Position numbers and translations under genes: made by a program. Below are positions 44,977 through 53,724 of a DNA stretch of 64,000 nt, piece after piece. The DNA comes from DVED01 sp963838375. Lineage in GTDB: Bacteria > Cyanobacteriota > Cyanobacteriia > Cyanobacteriales > Geitlerinemataceae. Position 1 is the first letter of the stretch. Every line of letters starts with the position of its first letter. The stretch covers positions 248,001-312,000 of the forward strand of contig CAWIQY010000021.1 of NCBI GenBank assembly GCA_963838375.1, read 5' to 3'. Under the pieces are notes generated by a model. The model was not told where the DNA came from, ran no database searches, and worked only from the letters and a program-made list of their open reading frames with translations.

Positions 44977-45711
44977 ATGACCATGCTGTCTGTTGCCGAT
45001 CGAATTATTGTACCCCTAGATGTTTCTTCCGAAGTCGAGGCGATTTCCCTGACCCGCGCCCTACCCAAAGTCACGTTCTGGAAAGTCGGATTAGAACTAT
45101 TTGTCAGTACCGGGGGAACAATTTTACAAACCTTAAAAGAGCAAGAAAAACAAATCTTTCTCGATTTAAAATTTCATGATATCCCCAATACGGTAGCCGG
45201 AGCGTGTCGATCGGCTGCCCGCTACGGCGTAGACTTACTCACCATCCACGCCACTGCCGGACGTCCCGCCTTGAAAGCCGCCCAAGAGGCACTGCAACAA
45301 GGTGCAGAAGATGCCGGACAACCCATTCCCCGACTCATTGCTATTACCCTACTGACAAGTCTCTCCTCTCGAGAGTTGGCATTCGATCTGAAAATTCCGA
45401 TCGAATTGCCAGAATATACCTTACAAATGGCACTTCTCGCCCGAGAATCCGGACTCGGTGGCGCCGTATGTTCTCCCCGAGAAGTGGAACAACTGCGGCG
45501 AGTTTGCGGGTCAGATTTTCTTCTGGTTTGTCCGGGAGTGCGTCCCACCTGGGCAGAAACGGGAGATCAGCGCCGCGCCATGACCCCGACATCCGCTTTG
45601 CGAAACGGGGCGGATTATTTGGTCATCGGTCGTCCTATCACCGCCTCTGATGACCCTCCAGCCGCCTTCGATCGAATTTGCCAGGAACTCGAACTGAGCG
45701 AACTCTCTTGA
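44977..45711 (+). CDS. pyrF: Orotidine 5'-phosphate decarboxylase
   Basis: Last step of de novo UMP synthesis, decarboxylating OMP. The 244-residue protein has the catalytic cluster FLDLKFHDIPNT (Asp63, Lys65, Asp68), substrate-binding VPLDVS near the N-terminus, and the phosphate-binding end segment VCPGVRP, then GADYLVIGRPIT. The ATG at 44977 gives the normal N-terminus. It is the monofunctional bacterial type, apparently alone in its transcription unit. Confidence 0.97.
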   Translation: MTMLSVADRIIVPLDVSSEVEAISLTRALPKVTFWKVGLELFVSTGGTILQTLKEQEKQIFLDLKFHDIPNTVAGACRSAARYGVDLLTIHATAGRPALKAAQEALQQGAEDAGQPIPRLIAITLLTSLSSRELAFDLKIPIELPEYTLQMALLARESGLGGAVCSPREVEQLRRVCGSDFLLVCPGVRPTWAETGDQRRAMTPTSALRNGADYLVIGRPITASDDPPAAFDRICQELELSELS

Positions 45712-45766
45712 AGAAGTTCGGGAGTTATAGGATTTCAGGAGTTGCAGAAATTACAGGAATTGCCAA

Positions 45767-46552
45767 ATGTTTCCCAACCGTTTTTCTCGAACTCCATCGA
45801 ATCCCTCAAAGTTACTTTCTACTGACATCTTGTACTATTGTCGGGCAATCTCCAGGGGTTTAAACCCCAGTCTCATAGCTCAAGTCCTCTTAAGAGGACT
45901 CTTTAAACGGTATTTAGTCGTTTTTAAACGACTTGAACGATTAGCCCAGAACTTAAGTTCCGGGCGGGCTAGGCGGCAAAACCCAAAAGGTTCGTTCGCA
46001 TCCTGGATTTCTATTTTTTATCTGTTCCAGCTATTCTCTTCTCCTGCACCCGCATTCGGCGAATCATCGAGTTGTCCGATCGAACTGGAACCCTTGGTAG
46101 AAGCGATGTTGCCCCAGTTACCCGGTTACATCAATCGGGAACTTCAACGATCGCGCAGTGCTGCTTTGGGAGGGACACGATCGATCGGCGATCCCAATGC
46201 TGCCACCTCCATAATTCTAGCTGGAAGACCGGAGTTTGAACCGCTACCCCCCGGAACGGGTCGATCGACAATCCCCATAGAGACAAACCCCGAAGAAGCC
46301 GTGTATCAGGCATTTATCACCACCTTAGAACGAACCTATATCGACGACCAGATATTGGAGTTTCAGGGCTATCATTGGTTGTTTCTCACCCAATCTCCCA
46401 GTGGTTGGCGCTTGGTGCTGATGTTTTCCTCCTGGGGTTCTTATCCCACCGATGGCAAAACGACACCGCCACAAGACAGTAGCAACGGTGCTGTGGGGCA
46501 AGGAATTCGGACTTGGCTGCGCGACTGTCGATACTCCACCAACCCCGAATGA
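45767..46552 (+). CDS. Probable exported protein of unknown function, uncertain start
   Basis: The open frame starts with an ATG at 45767, but the first 80 residues are encoded by a run of palindromic intergenic-type repeats (45855-45987) and are unlikely to be original coding sequence. A signal peptide follows (about 83-102, WISIFYLFQLFSSPAPAFG), then a mature domain with CPIELEPLVEAMLPQLPGYINRE, a proline-rich PLPPGTG segment, and an end part with WLFLTQSPSGWRLVLMFS and a Cys near the C-terminus. No ATG, GTG or TTG exists in frame between the repeats and the signal peptide, so either the long form is made or the original start was lost. I do not recognise the family beyond a cyanobacterial exported hypothetical. 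Confidence 0.55.
   Translation: MFPNRFSRTPSNPSKLLSTDILYYCRAISRGLNPSLIAQVLLRGLFKRYLVVFKRLERLAQNLSSGRARRQNPKGSFASWISIFYLFQLFSSPAPAFGESSSCPIELEPLVEAMLPQLPGYINRELQRSRSAALGGTRSIGDPNAATSIILAGRPEFEPLPPGTGRSTIPIETNPEEAVYQAFITTLERTYIDDQILEFQGYHWLFLTQSPSGWRLVLMFSSWGSYPTDGKTTPPQDSSNGAVGQGIRTWLRDCRYSTNPE
45855..45987. repeat. Cluster of four palindromes
   Basis: Successive perfect or near-perfect palindromes: GGGGTTTAAACCCC (45855-45868), AGTCCTCTTAAGAGGACT (45883-45900), AGTCGTTT/AAACGACT (45916-45933) and GAACTTAAGTTC (45949-45960), the last inside a wider AGCCC...GGGCT stem. It could fold into four adjacent hairpins. Confidence 0.85.
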
Positions 46553-46726
46553 TCTTGTAGGGTGTGTTGAGGTACGAAACGCACCATTCGTAGTAAATTT
46601 GAACTTGACAGGCGATCGAGTCGTCACGCATAATGGTGAGCTGGCTGCGAAGTTGAAGCTCGGATCGGGTACAGCCAAGGCTAGCGATCGCGCTAGACAC
46701 CCGTACGGCTATTAGAAGGAACGAAT

Positions 46727-47134
46727 ATGACTTACGCAATTATCGAAACGGGTGGCAAGCAAATCAAAGTCGAACCCGGTCGGTTTTACGACGTCGAATT
46801 GCTTCACGTCGAACCCGATGCCCCCGTCACCATCGACAAGGTTTTGCTAGTGTGCGACGATGCAAACGTGCAAATCGGTCAACCTTTTGTCGAAGGCGCA
46901 ACAGTCGAGGGAACGGTGATGCGGCATTTCCGGGGTCGCAAGATTCTGGTTTACAAAATGCGCCCCAAGAAAAAAACCCGCAAAAAACGGGGACACCGTC
47001 AAGAAATCACCCGTTTAATGATTGATTCGATTAATCTTAACGGATCTGCGATCGCCTCAGCTCAAGCTGAAGCGACAGAATCGGTTCAAGAGACAGAATC
47101 GGCTCAAGAACCTGTCGAAGCTGCGGCAGAATAG
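46727..47134 (+). CDS. rplU: 50S ribosomal protein L21
   Basis: Ribosomal large-subunit protein that binds 23S rRNA. The core (1-103) begins MTYAIIETGGKQIKVEPG and contains the RNA-binding FRGRKILVYKMRPKKKTRKKRGHRQ segment. Total length 135 is about 30 residues longer than typical L21 because of an acidic, Glu/Ala-rich C-terminal tail (EATESVQETESAQEPVEAAAE in part), a variation seen in several cyanobacteria. It is followed by rpmA after 35 bp, the conserved rplU-rpmA order. GAAGGA upstream at 46713-46718 is the ribosome site. Confidence 0.98.
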   Translation: MTYAIIETGGKQIKVEPGRFYDVELLHVEPDAPVTIDKVLLVCDDANVQIGQPFVEGATVEGTVMRHFRGRKILVYKMRPKKKTRKKRGHRQEITRLMIDSINLNGSAIASAQAEATESVQETESAQEPVEAAAE

Positions 47135-47169
47135 ATAAAGACTACAAAAAAAACAGATCGGAGGCAATT

Positions 47170-47439
47170 ATGGCTCATAAGAAAGGCACGGGTAGTACTC
47201 GTAACGGTCGCGATTCTAATTCCCAGCGTTTGGGTGTCAAGCGATACGGCGGTCAAGTCGTCAGAGCGGGAAATATCCTGATTCGCCAACGCGGAACCAG
47301 CGTTTTTCCCGGTAACAATGTCGGACGCGGTAATGACGATACTCTATTCGCTTTAATCGATGGAGTCGTTACGTTTGAGCGCAAAGGCAAAAGCCGCAAA
47401 AAAGTGAGCGTTTATCCTGTAGCGCCCGCAACGGCATAA
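47170..47439 (+). CDS. rpmA: 50S ribosomal protein L27
   Basis: Large-subunit protein whose N-terminal tail reaches the peptidyl transferase centre. The 89-residue sequence begins MAHKKGTGSTRNGRDSNSQR and keeps GVKRYGGQ, RAGNILIRQRGT and GNNVGRGNDDTLFA. No N-terminal cleavage extension is present. GGAGGCA precedes the ATG. Last gene of the L21-L27 operon, with a strong terminator seven bases after the stop. Confidence 0.98.
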   Translation: MAHKKGTGSTRNGRDSNSQRLGVKRYGGQVVRAGNILIRQRGTSVFPGNNVGRGNDDTLFALIDGVVTFERKGKSRKKVSVYPVAPATA

Positions 47440-47445
47440 TTTTGC

Positions 47446-47481
47446 ATCCCCACCAACTTGTAAGGTTTGGTGGGGATTTTT
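47446..47481 (+). terminator. Rho-independent terminator of rplU-rpmA
   Basis: Perfect 11-base arms (ATCCCCACCAA at 47446-47456 and TTGGTGGGGAT at 47467-47477) followed by a T-run. Confidence 0.92.
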
Positions 47482-47584
47482 AGGATTTTTCATCATCCCC
47501 ATGACAAAAAACAAGTTGTCAATAGCCTGGAAAAAGCTAGAAGATATAGCAGTCGCGCCTGGTGGTTAGGACAAATTCTGGTAC

Positions 47585-47649
47585 GGGCGAAGCATTCGGA
47601 AGATCGACTATCGCTTTACCCAAGAATCACACCCCCTAAGGCTTCGCCC
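47585..47649. repeat. Small inverted repeat GGGCGAAGC...GCTTCGCCC
   Basis: Nine-base perfect arms (47585-47593, 47641-47649), same core as the element at 13859-13922. It lies just before the 3' end of the convergent HxlR gene. Confidence 0.7.
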
Positions 47650-47665
47650 CTACGACAACTAACAA

Positions 47666-47986
47666 CTACCCCTTAAAACTTTTTCCCCAGTCGTGCATCG
47701 CTTCGAGGACTGGTTTTAAACTTTCTCCCAAAGGCGTTAGGGAATATTCGACTTTCGGCGGAACTTGGGCGTAGACTTTTCGGTGAATGAGACCGTCTGC
47801 TTCCATTTCTCGCAGTTGTTGTGCGAGCATTTTCTGGGTGATACCGTGCAACGATCGTTGAAGTTGGTTAAATCGCTTCAAACCGGGAAATAATTCTCGC
47901 AAAATCAAAACTTTCCAGCGTCCACCGATCGCTTTTAGTGTTTGCTCTACGGGACAGGTACTGCGATCGCTCTCTATGTCGTTCAT
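47666..47986 (-). CDS. HxlR-family transcriptional regulator
   Basis: A 106-residue winged-helix regulator of the HxlR/MarR-like DUF24 group: CPVEQTLKAIGGRWKVLILREL, then GLKRFNQLQRSLHGITQKMLAQQLREME and VEYSLTPLGESLKPVL. The single cysteine in the CPVE motif (about 11) is the redox- or electrophile-sensing residue of this family. It is divergent from the CDGSH-pirin pair, with 117 bp between, so it probably represses or activates that pair and itself in response to quinones, aldehydes or oxidants. The effector is unknown. Confidence 0.92.
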   Translation of the reverse strand: MNDIESDRSTCPVEQTLKAIGGRWKVLILRELFPGLKRFNQLQRSLHGITQKMLAQQLREMEADGLIHRKVYAQVPPKVEYSLTPLGESLKPVLEAMHDWGKSFKG

Positions 47987-48007
47987 AGCATTCTTTTTGA
48001 CAGTATC

Positions 48008-48043
48008 CTTTTGGGTACTACCTTACTTTTTAGTGCATACTTT
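48008..48043. promoter_or_regulatory. Candidate HxlR operator region
   Basis: Repeated TAC/GTA elements occur between the divergent genes: AGTATCCTTTTGGGTACTAC, then TAGTGCATAC. HxlR-type regulators bind dyads of TACT...AGTA type, so this is the best candidate. Read by eye and not proven. Confidence 0.3.
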
Positions 48044-48103
48044 ACAACATAACACCAAATTGATTAAATTAAAAATAGAAAAAAGGAGAACACTAAACAG
48101 AAA

Positions 48104-48352
48104 ATGAGCGAATCTAAACCCCAAATTGCCGATACTAAACCCGTCGTTTTAGACCTGGAAGCGGGAACTTACTACTGGTGTAGCTGCGGTCAGTCGTCAA
48201 ATCAACCTTTTTGCAATGGCTCTCACCAAGGAACAGAATTTGAACCCTTAAAGTTTAGCCTGGAAGAAGGAAAAAAAGTTGCGCTGTGTAACTGTAAATA
48301 CACCCAAAATGCACCCTTTTGCGATGGCAGTCACAGCAAATTAACAAGTTAA
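48104..48352 (+). CDS. CDGSH iron-sulfur domain protein, tandem type
   Basis: An 82-residue protein with two CDGSH-type [2Fe-2S] motifs of the form C-x-C-x(n)-C-x-G-S-H: CSCGQSSNQPFCNGSH (about 25-40) and CNCKYTQNAPFCDGSH (about 60-75). Each should bind one cluster through three cysteines and one histidine. Such MitoNEET-like proteins carry electrons or clusters and sense redox state. AAAGGAGAA precedes the ATG. It is co-directional with the pirin gene 59 bp downstream and divergent from the HxlR regulator, which suggests a small redox-stress unit. Confidence 0.93.
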   Translation: MSESKPQIADTKPVVLDLEAGTYYWCSCGQSSNQPFCNGSHQGTEFEPLKFSLEEGKKVALCNCKYTQNAPFCDGSHSKLTS

Positions 48353-48411
48353 AAATTTACTGAAGTTCGGACAATCTTTTCGAGCTATCCCCATCTATCT
48401 CGGAGTTAGGT

Positions 48412-49110
48412 ATGATTATCATTCGTCAGGCTCAAGAACGCGGACACGCGAATCATGGTTGGCTGGATTCTTACCATAGCTTTTCCTTTGCCAACTATTA
48501 CGATCGCAACTACATGGGATTTCGTCAACTTCGCGTCATTAACGAAGATCGAGTCAGTGGTGGACGTGGGTTTGGCACGCATTCCCATCGAGATATGGAA
48601 ATTATTACCTACGTTGTAGATGGCGCACTGGAACATCGCGATAGTATGGGGAATAGCTCGGTTATTCGTGCAGGTGAAGTGCAACGCATGAGTGCGGGAA
48701 CGGGTGTGGCTCACAGCGAGTACAATCATTCTAAAACAGATCCCGTTCATTTTCTGCAAATTTGGATTTTGCCCGATCGAATTGGAGTTCAACCCAGTTA
48801 CGAACAACATTATTATTCCCAAGCCGAAAAAAAAGGAAACTTGCGTTTAATTGTCTCACCGGACGATCGAGAAAATGTCTTAAACATTCATCAAGATCTG
48901 GGCTTGTATGCCACAATTTTAGAGGCTGAGGAAAGTGTCGAGTACCCGATGGCTGAAAATCGTCATGCTTGGATACAAATGGTGAAAGGAGAAATGGACT
49001 TAAACGATCGAACCTTGAACTCTGGAGATGGTGCGGCAGTCAGCGAGGAACGCAAATTGCAAATGACAGCTCGCAGTTCTGCTGAATTTTTACTTTTTGA
49101 TTTAGCATAA
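48412..49110 (+). CDS. Pirin family protein (YhhW-like bicupin)
   Basis: A 232-residue bicupin. The metal-binding histidines of the N-terminal cupin are in GFGTHSHRDMEIITYV (two His and the Glu) and GVAHSEYNHS. The C-terminal cupin lacks metal ligands, as in E. coli YhhW, which has quercetin 2,3-dioxygenase activity. The sequence MIIIRQAQERGHANHGWLDSYHSFSFANYYD is the typical family start. In context (CDGSH protein and HxlR regulator) a role in redox or electrophile response is likely. Activity on flavonols is a family property, not shown here. Confidence 0.93.
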   Translation: MIIIRQAQERGHANHGWLDSYHSFSFANYYDRNYMGFRQLRVINEDRVSGGRGFGTHSHRDMEIITYVVDGALEHRDSMGNSSVIRAGEVQRMSAGTGVAHSEYNHSKTDPVHFLQIWILPDRIGVQPSYEQHYYSQAEKKGNLRLIVSPDDRENVLNIHQDLGLYATILEAEESVEYPMAENRHAWIQMVKGEMDLNDRTLNSGDGAAVSEERKLQMTARSSAEFLLFDLA

Positions 49111-49219
49111 ATCTCGAGATTTCGATCGGATTTAAACTGCGATTGGGCTACAGGTTCAGCCAGCTTCGGAAATAAAGTTTGCTGATTTTCTTGCACTATC
49201 GACTGCAATTTTCGCATCG

Positions 49220-49241
49220 GGGGGCGATCGCGATCGCCCCC
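49220..49241. terminator. Perfect 22-bp palindrome with overlapping HIP1 sites, between convergent genes
   Basis: GGGGGCGATCGCGATCGCCCCC reads the same on both strands (quoted here as two 11-base halves, GGGGGCGATCG and CGATCGCCCCC). It contains two overlapping GCGATCGC words. It lies between the pirin and SDR 3' ends and could end transcription from either side, although no T-run follows. Confidence 0.4.
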
Positions 49242-49264
49242 ATCCAAATTTCGATGGCAAAGTG

Positions 49265-50008
49265 CTAGCCTTCAGACAAATTGGCTTCAACGATATTTTC
49301 CGCAAAGCTCTTATACGCGCCGCCAATTTGCTTCGCCATCGAGTCCGGGAAGACATGGAAATCTCCAACTTTCAGGGCTTCTATAATGCCGTCCGCAACT
49401 AAAGAAGGCGGCTCTGCGATTTCAGTTAGTCCTGCTGCATCGCCCATATCCGTAGCAATGGGGCCCGGATGAACACTCAATACAATCGTACCCTGCTCGC
49501 TCAGCAGCTCCCGCAATGCCTGGGTAATCGAATAGGCAGCCGCTTTTGAGGCAGAGTATGTGGCAAAATTGGAGAACGTCTTCATCGAAACCACAGAGTT
49601 GAGCTGGGCAAAGACACCTCCTCCATTGGCTTTGAGAATCGGGGCAAATGCCTGAGCCATATAAATTAAGCCATACACGTTGATATTCATCTGGAATTCG
49701 AGCGAGGAGATAGCATCCTCAGCCAGGGGAGTAGCGGCTTTAAACATCCCTGCGTTGTTGACAACAACCTGCACATCCTGGGCAGTTTCAGCGGCGGCAA
49801 GGATAGATGGGGGATTGCCTAAATCAATCTGAACCGGAACCACCTTATCTCCGTACTTTTCAACCAATGGCGAGGCACTTTCTAGAGTACGAACGGCTGC
49901 ATACACTTTGCGGGCTCCGCGATCGAGAAAGGATTCCGTCAGCACCTTGCCGATGCCGCGATTTGCGCCCGTCACCAGGATTATTTTGTCGTTGATATCG
50001 TAGTTCAT
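49265..50008 (-). CDS. Short-chain dehydrogenase/reductase
   Basis: A 247-residue classical SDR. NAD(P)-binding motif TGANRGIG (about 14-21), NNAG (about 89-92), the catalytic Ser in LNSVVSM, and Tyr-x-x-x-Lys in TYSASKAAA. The Arg after the second strand (AAVRTLESA) hints at NADPH preference. Substrate unknown. Upstream on its strand there is a leader of over 250 bp. Genes of this kind are often controlled by nearby regulators, and the HxlR regulator is 1.3 kb away across the pirin pair. Confidence 0.9.
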   Translation of the reverse strand: MNYDINDKIILVTGANRGIGKVLTESFLDRGARKVYAAVRTLESASPLVEKYGDKVVPVQIDLGNPPSILAAAETAQDVQVVVNNAGMFKAATPLAEDAISSLEFQMNINVYGLIYMAQAFAPILKANGGGVFAQLNSVVSMKTFSNFATYSASKAAAYSITQALRELLSEQGTIVLSVHPGPIATDMGDAAGLTEIAEPPSLVADGIIEALKVGDFHVFPDSMAKQIGGAYKSFAENIVEANLSEG

Positions 50009-50322
50009 CTGGATTTTTCCTTTTAGCTTGTGATGAGTTGAAGAAAACTTTGAACAATTGGTCTAGGTTGGGGCAAAAAAAATAGTTGCCCTCTAGAAGG
50101 GAGACTGCGGATGTCACCGCCCTTTCTAATGTAGTGTCGTCATTTTGGTCAAGTTTTAAGTCCAACATCTTAGCTCTCCTAATTCTCGATTGCTTTGGGA
50201 GTGAGATGTAATGTCACGAAATCCTTAAAAATAAAGGCTCAGACTGAACCCTGACCCAAATCGATACACTATAATGAAGAGTTTGACCGTTTAGTCTTAG
50301 TCATATTCGGAGTCGATCGATC
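50009..50322. other. Divergent promoter region between SDR and putA
   Basis: It holds the promoters of both genes. A TATAAT at 50270-50275 lies 48 bp before the putA start; no good -35 is seen. On the SDR side an imperfect dyad around CCCTCTAGAAGGG (50092-50104) could be an operator. A minus-strand frame at 49860-50168 overlaps the SDR gene and is not supported. Confidence 0.4.
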
Positions 50323-53304
50323 GTGGTCTCACAAGTCTCTACAACCAACCCCTACGAAGCCAAAACCCAGGAAATTGCCAAAGAACTCCTGGCAGCTACC
50401 CAAGAAAAGCGATCGTTTTTCGATCAAATGCGCGACCAAATGCGCTGGGACGACAAGCTGTTAGACTGGACGATGAGTAACCCCGGTCTGCGGGTGCAAC
50501 TCTTCCGCTTCATCGACTGCTTACCCGCACTGCGCACCAAAGCCGAAATCGCGCACCACTTGCAAGAATACCTCACCGTTGAGGAAGTGGAATTGCCTGA
50601 TGCATTGAAAAAGCTGATCGGTTTCAGTGGCGGCGATTCGATGACGGGACAGGTGGCGGCGACAACGGTTTCTACCGCCGTGGAAACCCTGGCACATAAG
50701 TACATTTCTGGGGAAAACATTTCCCAAGTGCTGAAAACCATCGAACGTCTGCGCAAGGATAAAATGGCGTTCAGCATCGATTTGCTGGGTGAGGCGGTGA
50801 TTACCGAAGCCGAAGCCCAATCTTACCTCGATCGGTATCTGGAGTTGATGACCCAACTGACCCAAGCCGCGCAAAAGTGGTCTACCATCCCGGAAATCGA
50901 TCGAGCTGATGATGTAGAATTACCAAAAGTTCAGGTTTCTGTCAAGCTGACCGCGTTCTATTCCCAGTTCGACCCCCTGGATGCCGTCGGTTCTCAGGCG
51001 AAAGTCCGCGATCGTATCTATACCTTACTCCGCCATGCCAAAGCTGTCGGTGCTGCTGTCCATTTCGACATGGAACAATATGAGTACAAAGACCTCACCC
51101 TGGCAACCCTGAAACAAATCTTATTAGAAGACGAGTTCCGCGATCGTACGGACATCGGCATCACGCTGCAAGCCTATTTACGTGATAGCTATGAGGATTT
51201 ACAAAACTTAATAGAATGGGCACAACAGCGGGGAAATCCCGTCACCGTCCGCTTGGTGAAGGGGGCTTATTGGGACCAAGAAACCATCAAATCCCTGCAA
51301 AAAGATTGGAAACAGCCTGTTTTTAACGATAAAGTCGAATCCGATGCGAACTTTGAGCAGATGACACGGCTTCTCTTGGAAAATCACGAGTATTTATCCG
51401 CTGCGATCGGCTCTCACAACGTCCGTTCCCAAGCCCATGCGATCGCGATCGCCGAGACCTTAAAAATTCCGGCTCGGCGCTTCGAGATGCAAGTTTTATA
51501 TGGAATGGGTGATAAACTAGCAGTATCGCTTACCAAGCGTTGTCATCGGGTTCGAGTCTACTGTCCCTACGGGGAACTACTACCGGGAATGGCGTACCTC
51601 ATCCGTCGCCTGCTGGAAAATACGGCAAACAGTTCCTTTCTGCGCCAGAGTCAAGAAGATCGACCCGCAGAAGAACTGCTTGCCGCACCCGGGGTGTCAG
51701 CAGGGGGAGGCACGAGCATCCAAGCTCCCCCCCACCAATTTCCCAATGCAGCCGATACCGATTATGCCGATGTAGAATTGCGAGATCGGGCTTTTGCAGC
51801 ACTGGCTTCCGTGCGGCAACAACTCGGCAAAACCTACTTACCGATCGTCGATGGCGAATCCGTTGCCACTACACAAACCGTCAATTCGGTCAACCCTTCC
51901 CAACCCGATGAAGTAGTGGGAACCCTAGGGTTAATCGACATCGAACAGGCGGATAAAGCCATTGCCGCCGCCAAACAAGCACTTGCCGGTTGGCGCGACA
52001 CCCCCGTCTCCCAACGTGCCGCCATCATCCGGAAAGCCGGAGATTTACTCGAACAACGCCGCTACGAAATGAGTGCGTGGATGTTGTTAGAAACCGGGAA
52101 ACCCCTGCGCGAGTGCGATGGTGAAGTGTCTGAGGCGATCGATTTTTGCCGCTACTACGCCGACGAAATGGAACGCTTGGAAGCGGGACACCATTACAAC
52201 ATTGCCGGGGAAACCAACCGCTACCACTACCAACCGCGCGGCATTACCTTGGTGATTTCTCCCTGGAACTTCTCCCTCGCCATTCCCACCGGGATGACAG
52301 TAGCGTCCCTGGTCGCGGGAAATTGTACCTTACTAAAACCGGCGGAAGTTTCCTCAGTCATTGCCGCAAAACTGGCGGAGATTTTGGTAGATGCCGGCGT
52401 ACCCAAAGGCGTATTCCAGTTTGTGCCAGGGAAAGGATCGACCGTTGGCGCACACATGGTGAAACACCGGAATATCAATACCATCGTGTTTACCGGTTCC
52501 CAAGAAGTGGGATGTCGCATCTTTGCCGATGCCGCGTTGTTGCAACCCGGTCAAAAACACCTGAAACGGGTGATTGCTGAGATGGGGGGTAAGAACGGGA
52601 TTATCATTGATGAGAGTGCTGACTTAGACCAAGCCGTGGCGGGGGTCGTTCAGTCAGCATTTGGATACAGCGGACAGAAATGTTCGGCGTGTTCGCGGGC
52701 GATCGTTTTAGAGTCGGTTTACGATACTTTTGTCAGTCGGGTTGTCGAGGCAACGCGATCGCTCAATGTCGGACCGGCGGATAAGCCTAGCACGCAAGTC
52801 GGTCCCGTGATTGATGCCAATGCTCGCGATCGAATTCGGGAGTATATTGCTAAGGGAAAAGAAGAGGCAACATTGGCATTAGAAATGCCGTCGCCGGAAC
52901 CGGGATACTTTGTCGGACCGACGGTATTTAGTGATGTTTCGCCCGATGCAACGATCGCCCAAGAAGAGATTTTTGGACCGGTTTTAGCGATTATTAAAGT
53001 GAAGAACTTTGATGAAGCGCTGCAAGTTGCTAATGGTACGAATTATGCCTTAACTGGCGGACTTTATTCTCGCACTCCCTCGCATATTTCCCGTGCCGAA
53101 CGCGAGTTTGAAGTGGGAAATTTGTATATCAATCGGGGAATTACCGGGGCGATCGTTTCTCGCCAACCTTTTGGTGGATTTAAGTTATCCGGCGTGGGTT
53201 CTAAGGCAGGCGGTGCCGATTACGTGTTGCAATTCCTAGAACCGCGCACGATAACGGAGAATGTCCAGCGTCAAGGGTTTGCACCCATCGAAGGGGTGGA
53301 GTAA
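50323..53304 (+). CDS. putA: Bifunctional proline dehydrogenase / L-glutamate gamma-semialdehyde dehydrogenase
   Basis: Catabolises proline to glutamate. The 993-residue protein has an N-terminal helical region, the FAD-dependent proline dehydrogenase barrel (about 110-460, with VSVKLTAFYSQFDP, VHFDMEQYEYKDLTL, VTVRLVKGAYWDQE, IGSHNVRSQAHA and the RRLLENTANSSFL end), and the aldehyde dehydrogenase domain (about 500-975) with TLVISPWNFSLAIPTG, the general-base Glu in VIAEMGGKNG and the catalytic Cys in SGQKCSACSRA. No DNA-binding ribbon-helix-helix is present, so it is the non-regulatory type. GTG start at 50323. It stands alone, and a GC-rich hairpin lies at 53314-53333 after it. Confidence 0.97.
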   Translation: MVSQVSTTNPYEAKTQEIAKELLAATQEKRSFFDQMRDQMRWDDKLLDWTMSNPGLRVQLFRFIDCLPALRTKAEIAHHLQEYLTVEEVELPDALKKLIGFSGGDSMTGQVAATTVSTAVETLAHKYISGENISQVLKTIERLRKDKMAFSIDLLGEAVITEAEAQSYLDRYLELMTQLTQAAQKWSTIPEIDRADDVELPKVQVSVKLTAFYSQFDPLDAVGSQAKVRDRIYTLLRHAKAVGAAVHFDMEQYEYKDLTLATLKQILLEDEFRDRTDIGITLQAYLRDSYEDLQNLIEWAQQRGNPVTVRLVKGAYWDQETIKSLQKDWKQPVFNDKVESDANFEQMTRLLLENHEYLSAAIGSHNVRSQAHAIAIAETLKIPARRFEMQVLYGMGDKLAVSLTKRCHRVRVYCPYGELLPGMAYLIRRLLENTANSSFLRQSQEDRPAEELLAAPGVSAGGGTSIQAPPHQFPNAADTDYADVELRDRAFAALASVRQQLGKTYLPIVDGESVATTQTVNSVNPSQPDEVVGTLGLIDIEQADKAIAAAKQALAGWRDTPVSQRAAIIRKAGDLLEQRRYEMSAWMLLETGKPLRECDGEVSEAIDFCRYYADEMERLEAGHHYNIAGETNRYHYQPRGITLVISPWNFSLAIPTGMTVASLVAGNCTLLKPAEVSSVIAAKLAEILVDAGVPKGVFQFVPGKGSTVGAHMVKHRNINTIVFTGSQEVGCRIFADAALLQPGQKHLKRVIAEMGGKNGIIIDESADLDQAVAGVVQSAFGYSGQKCSACSRAIVLESVYDTFVSRVVEATRSLNVGPADKPSTQVGPVIDANARDRIREYIAKGKEEATLALEMPSPEPGYFVGPTVFSDVSPDATIAQEEIFGPVLAIIKVKNFDEALQVANGTNYALTGGLYSRTPSHISRAEREFEVGNLYINRGITGAIVSRQPFGGFKLSGVGSKAGGADYVLQFLEPRTITENVQRQGFAPIEGVE

Positions 53305-53724
53305 TGTCGATCGGGGTGGGACAAGTCTCACCCTCAGTCGCATTAACATCATTCGATCGAAACTCCCCCTGACACACAGAAGCTTGCGACTCAATTCTTC
53401 TGATAGAATAGAATCGAGTCCAAGTTTTGGGCATCAGCCCAGGGGGATTAGCGTGTAGCATTGGCACAGCAATTTCGGTGGAAATTCTCACAAACCCACT
53501 GCAACCCTAACGAAATTGATTCCAGGTCGGTGGCGAATAATTCTGACTCGAGACAATTATATCGATGGTTTGTGTATTAAATCGTGCCATCTAGTCGCCG
53601 ACCGCATATTTCTAAACATTTGTCTTCTGAGTGACCTTGGATATTTCGTTAATCGATACTTGTTATACTCAAAAATAGACGCATATTAATATCAGATCGT
53701 ATCCTATATATTAGCTTATACAGA
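53305..53724. other. Intergenic stretch upstream of the pix operon
   Basis: A hairpin at 53314-53333 (arms GGGTGGGAC/GTCTCACCC with one wobble) follows putA without a T-run. The rest has no recognised gene. The last 100 bases are AT-rich and should hold the pix promoter, but no clear -35/-10 pair was identified. Confidence 0.45.

Noticed and set aside
47467..47676. 69-codon plus-strand frame after rpmA
   Set aside because: It starts inside the rpmA terminator and runs through a dispersed inverted repeat; no protein-like pattern.
49860..50168. Minus-strand 102-codon frame overlapping the SDR start
   Set aside because: More than a third overlaps the SDR coding region in another frame; the unique part looks like leader DNA.
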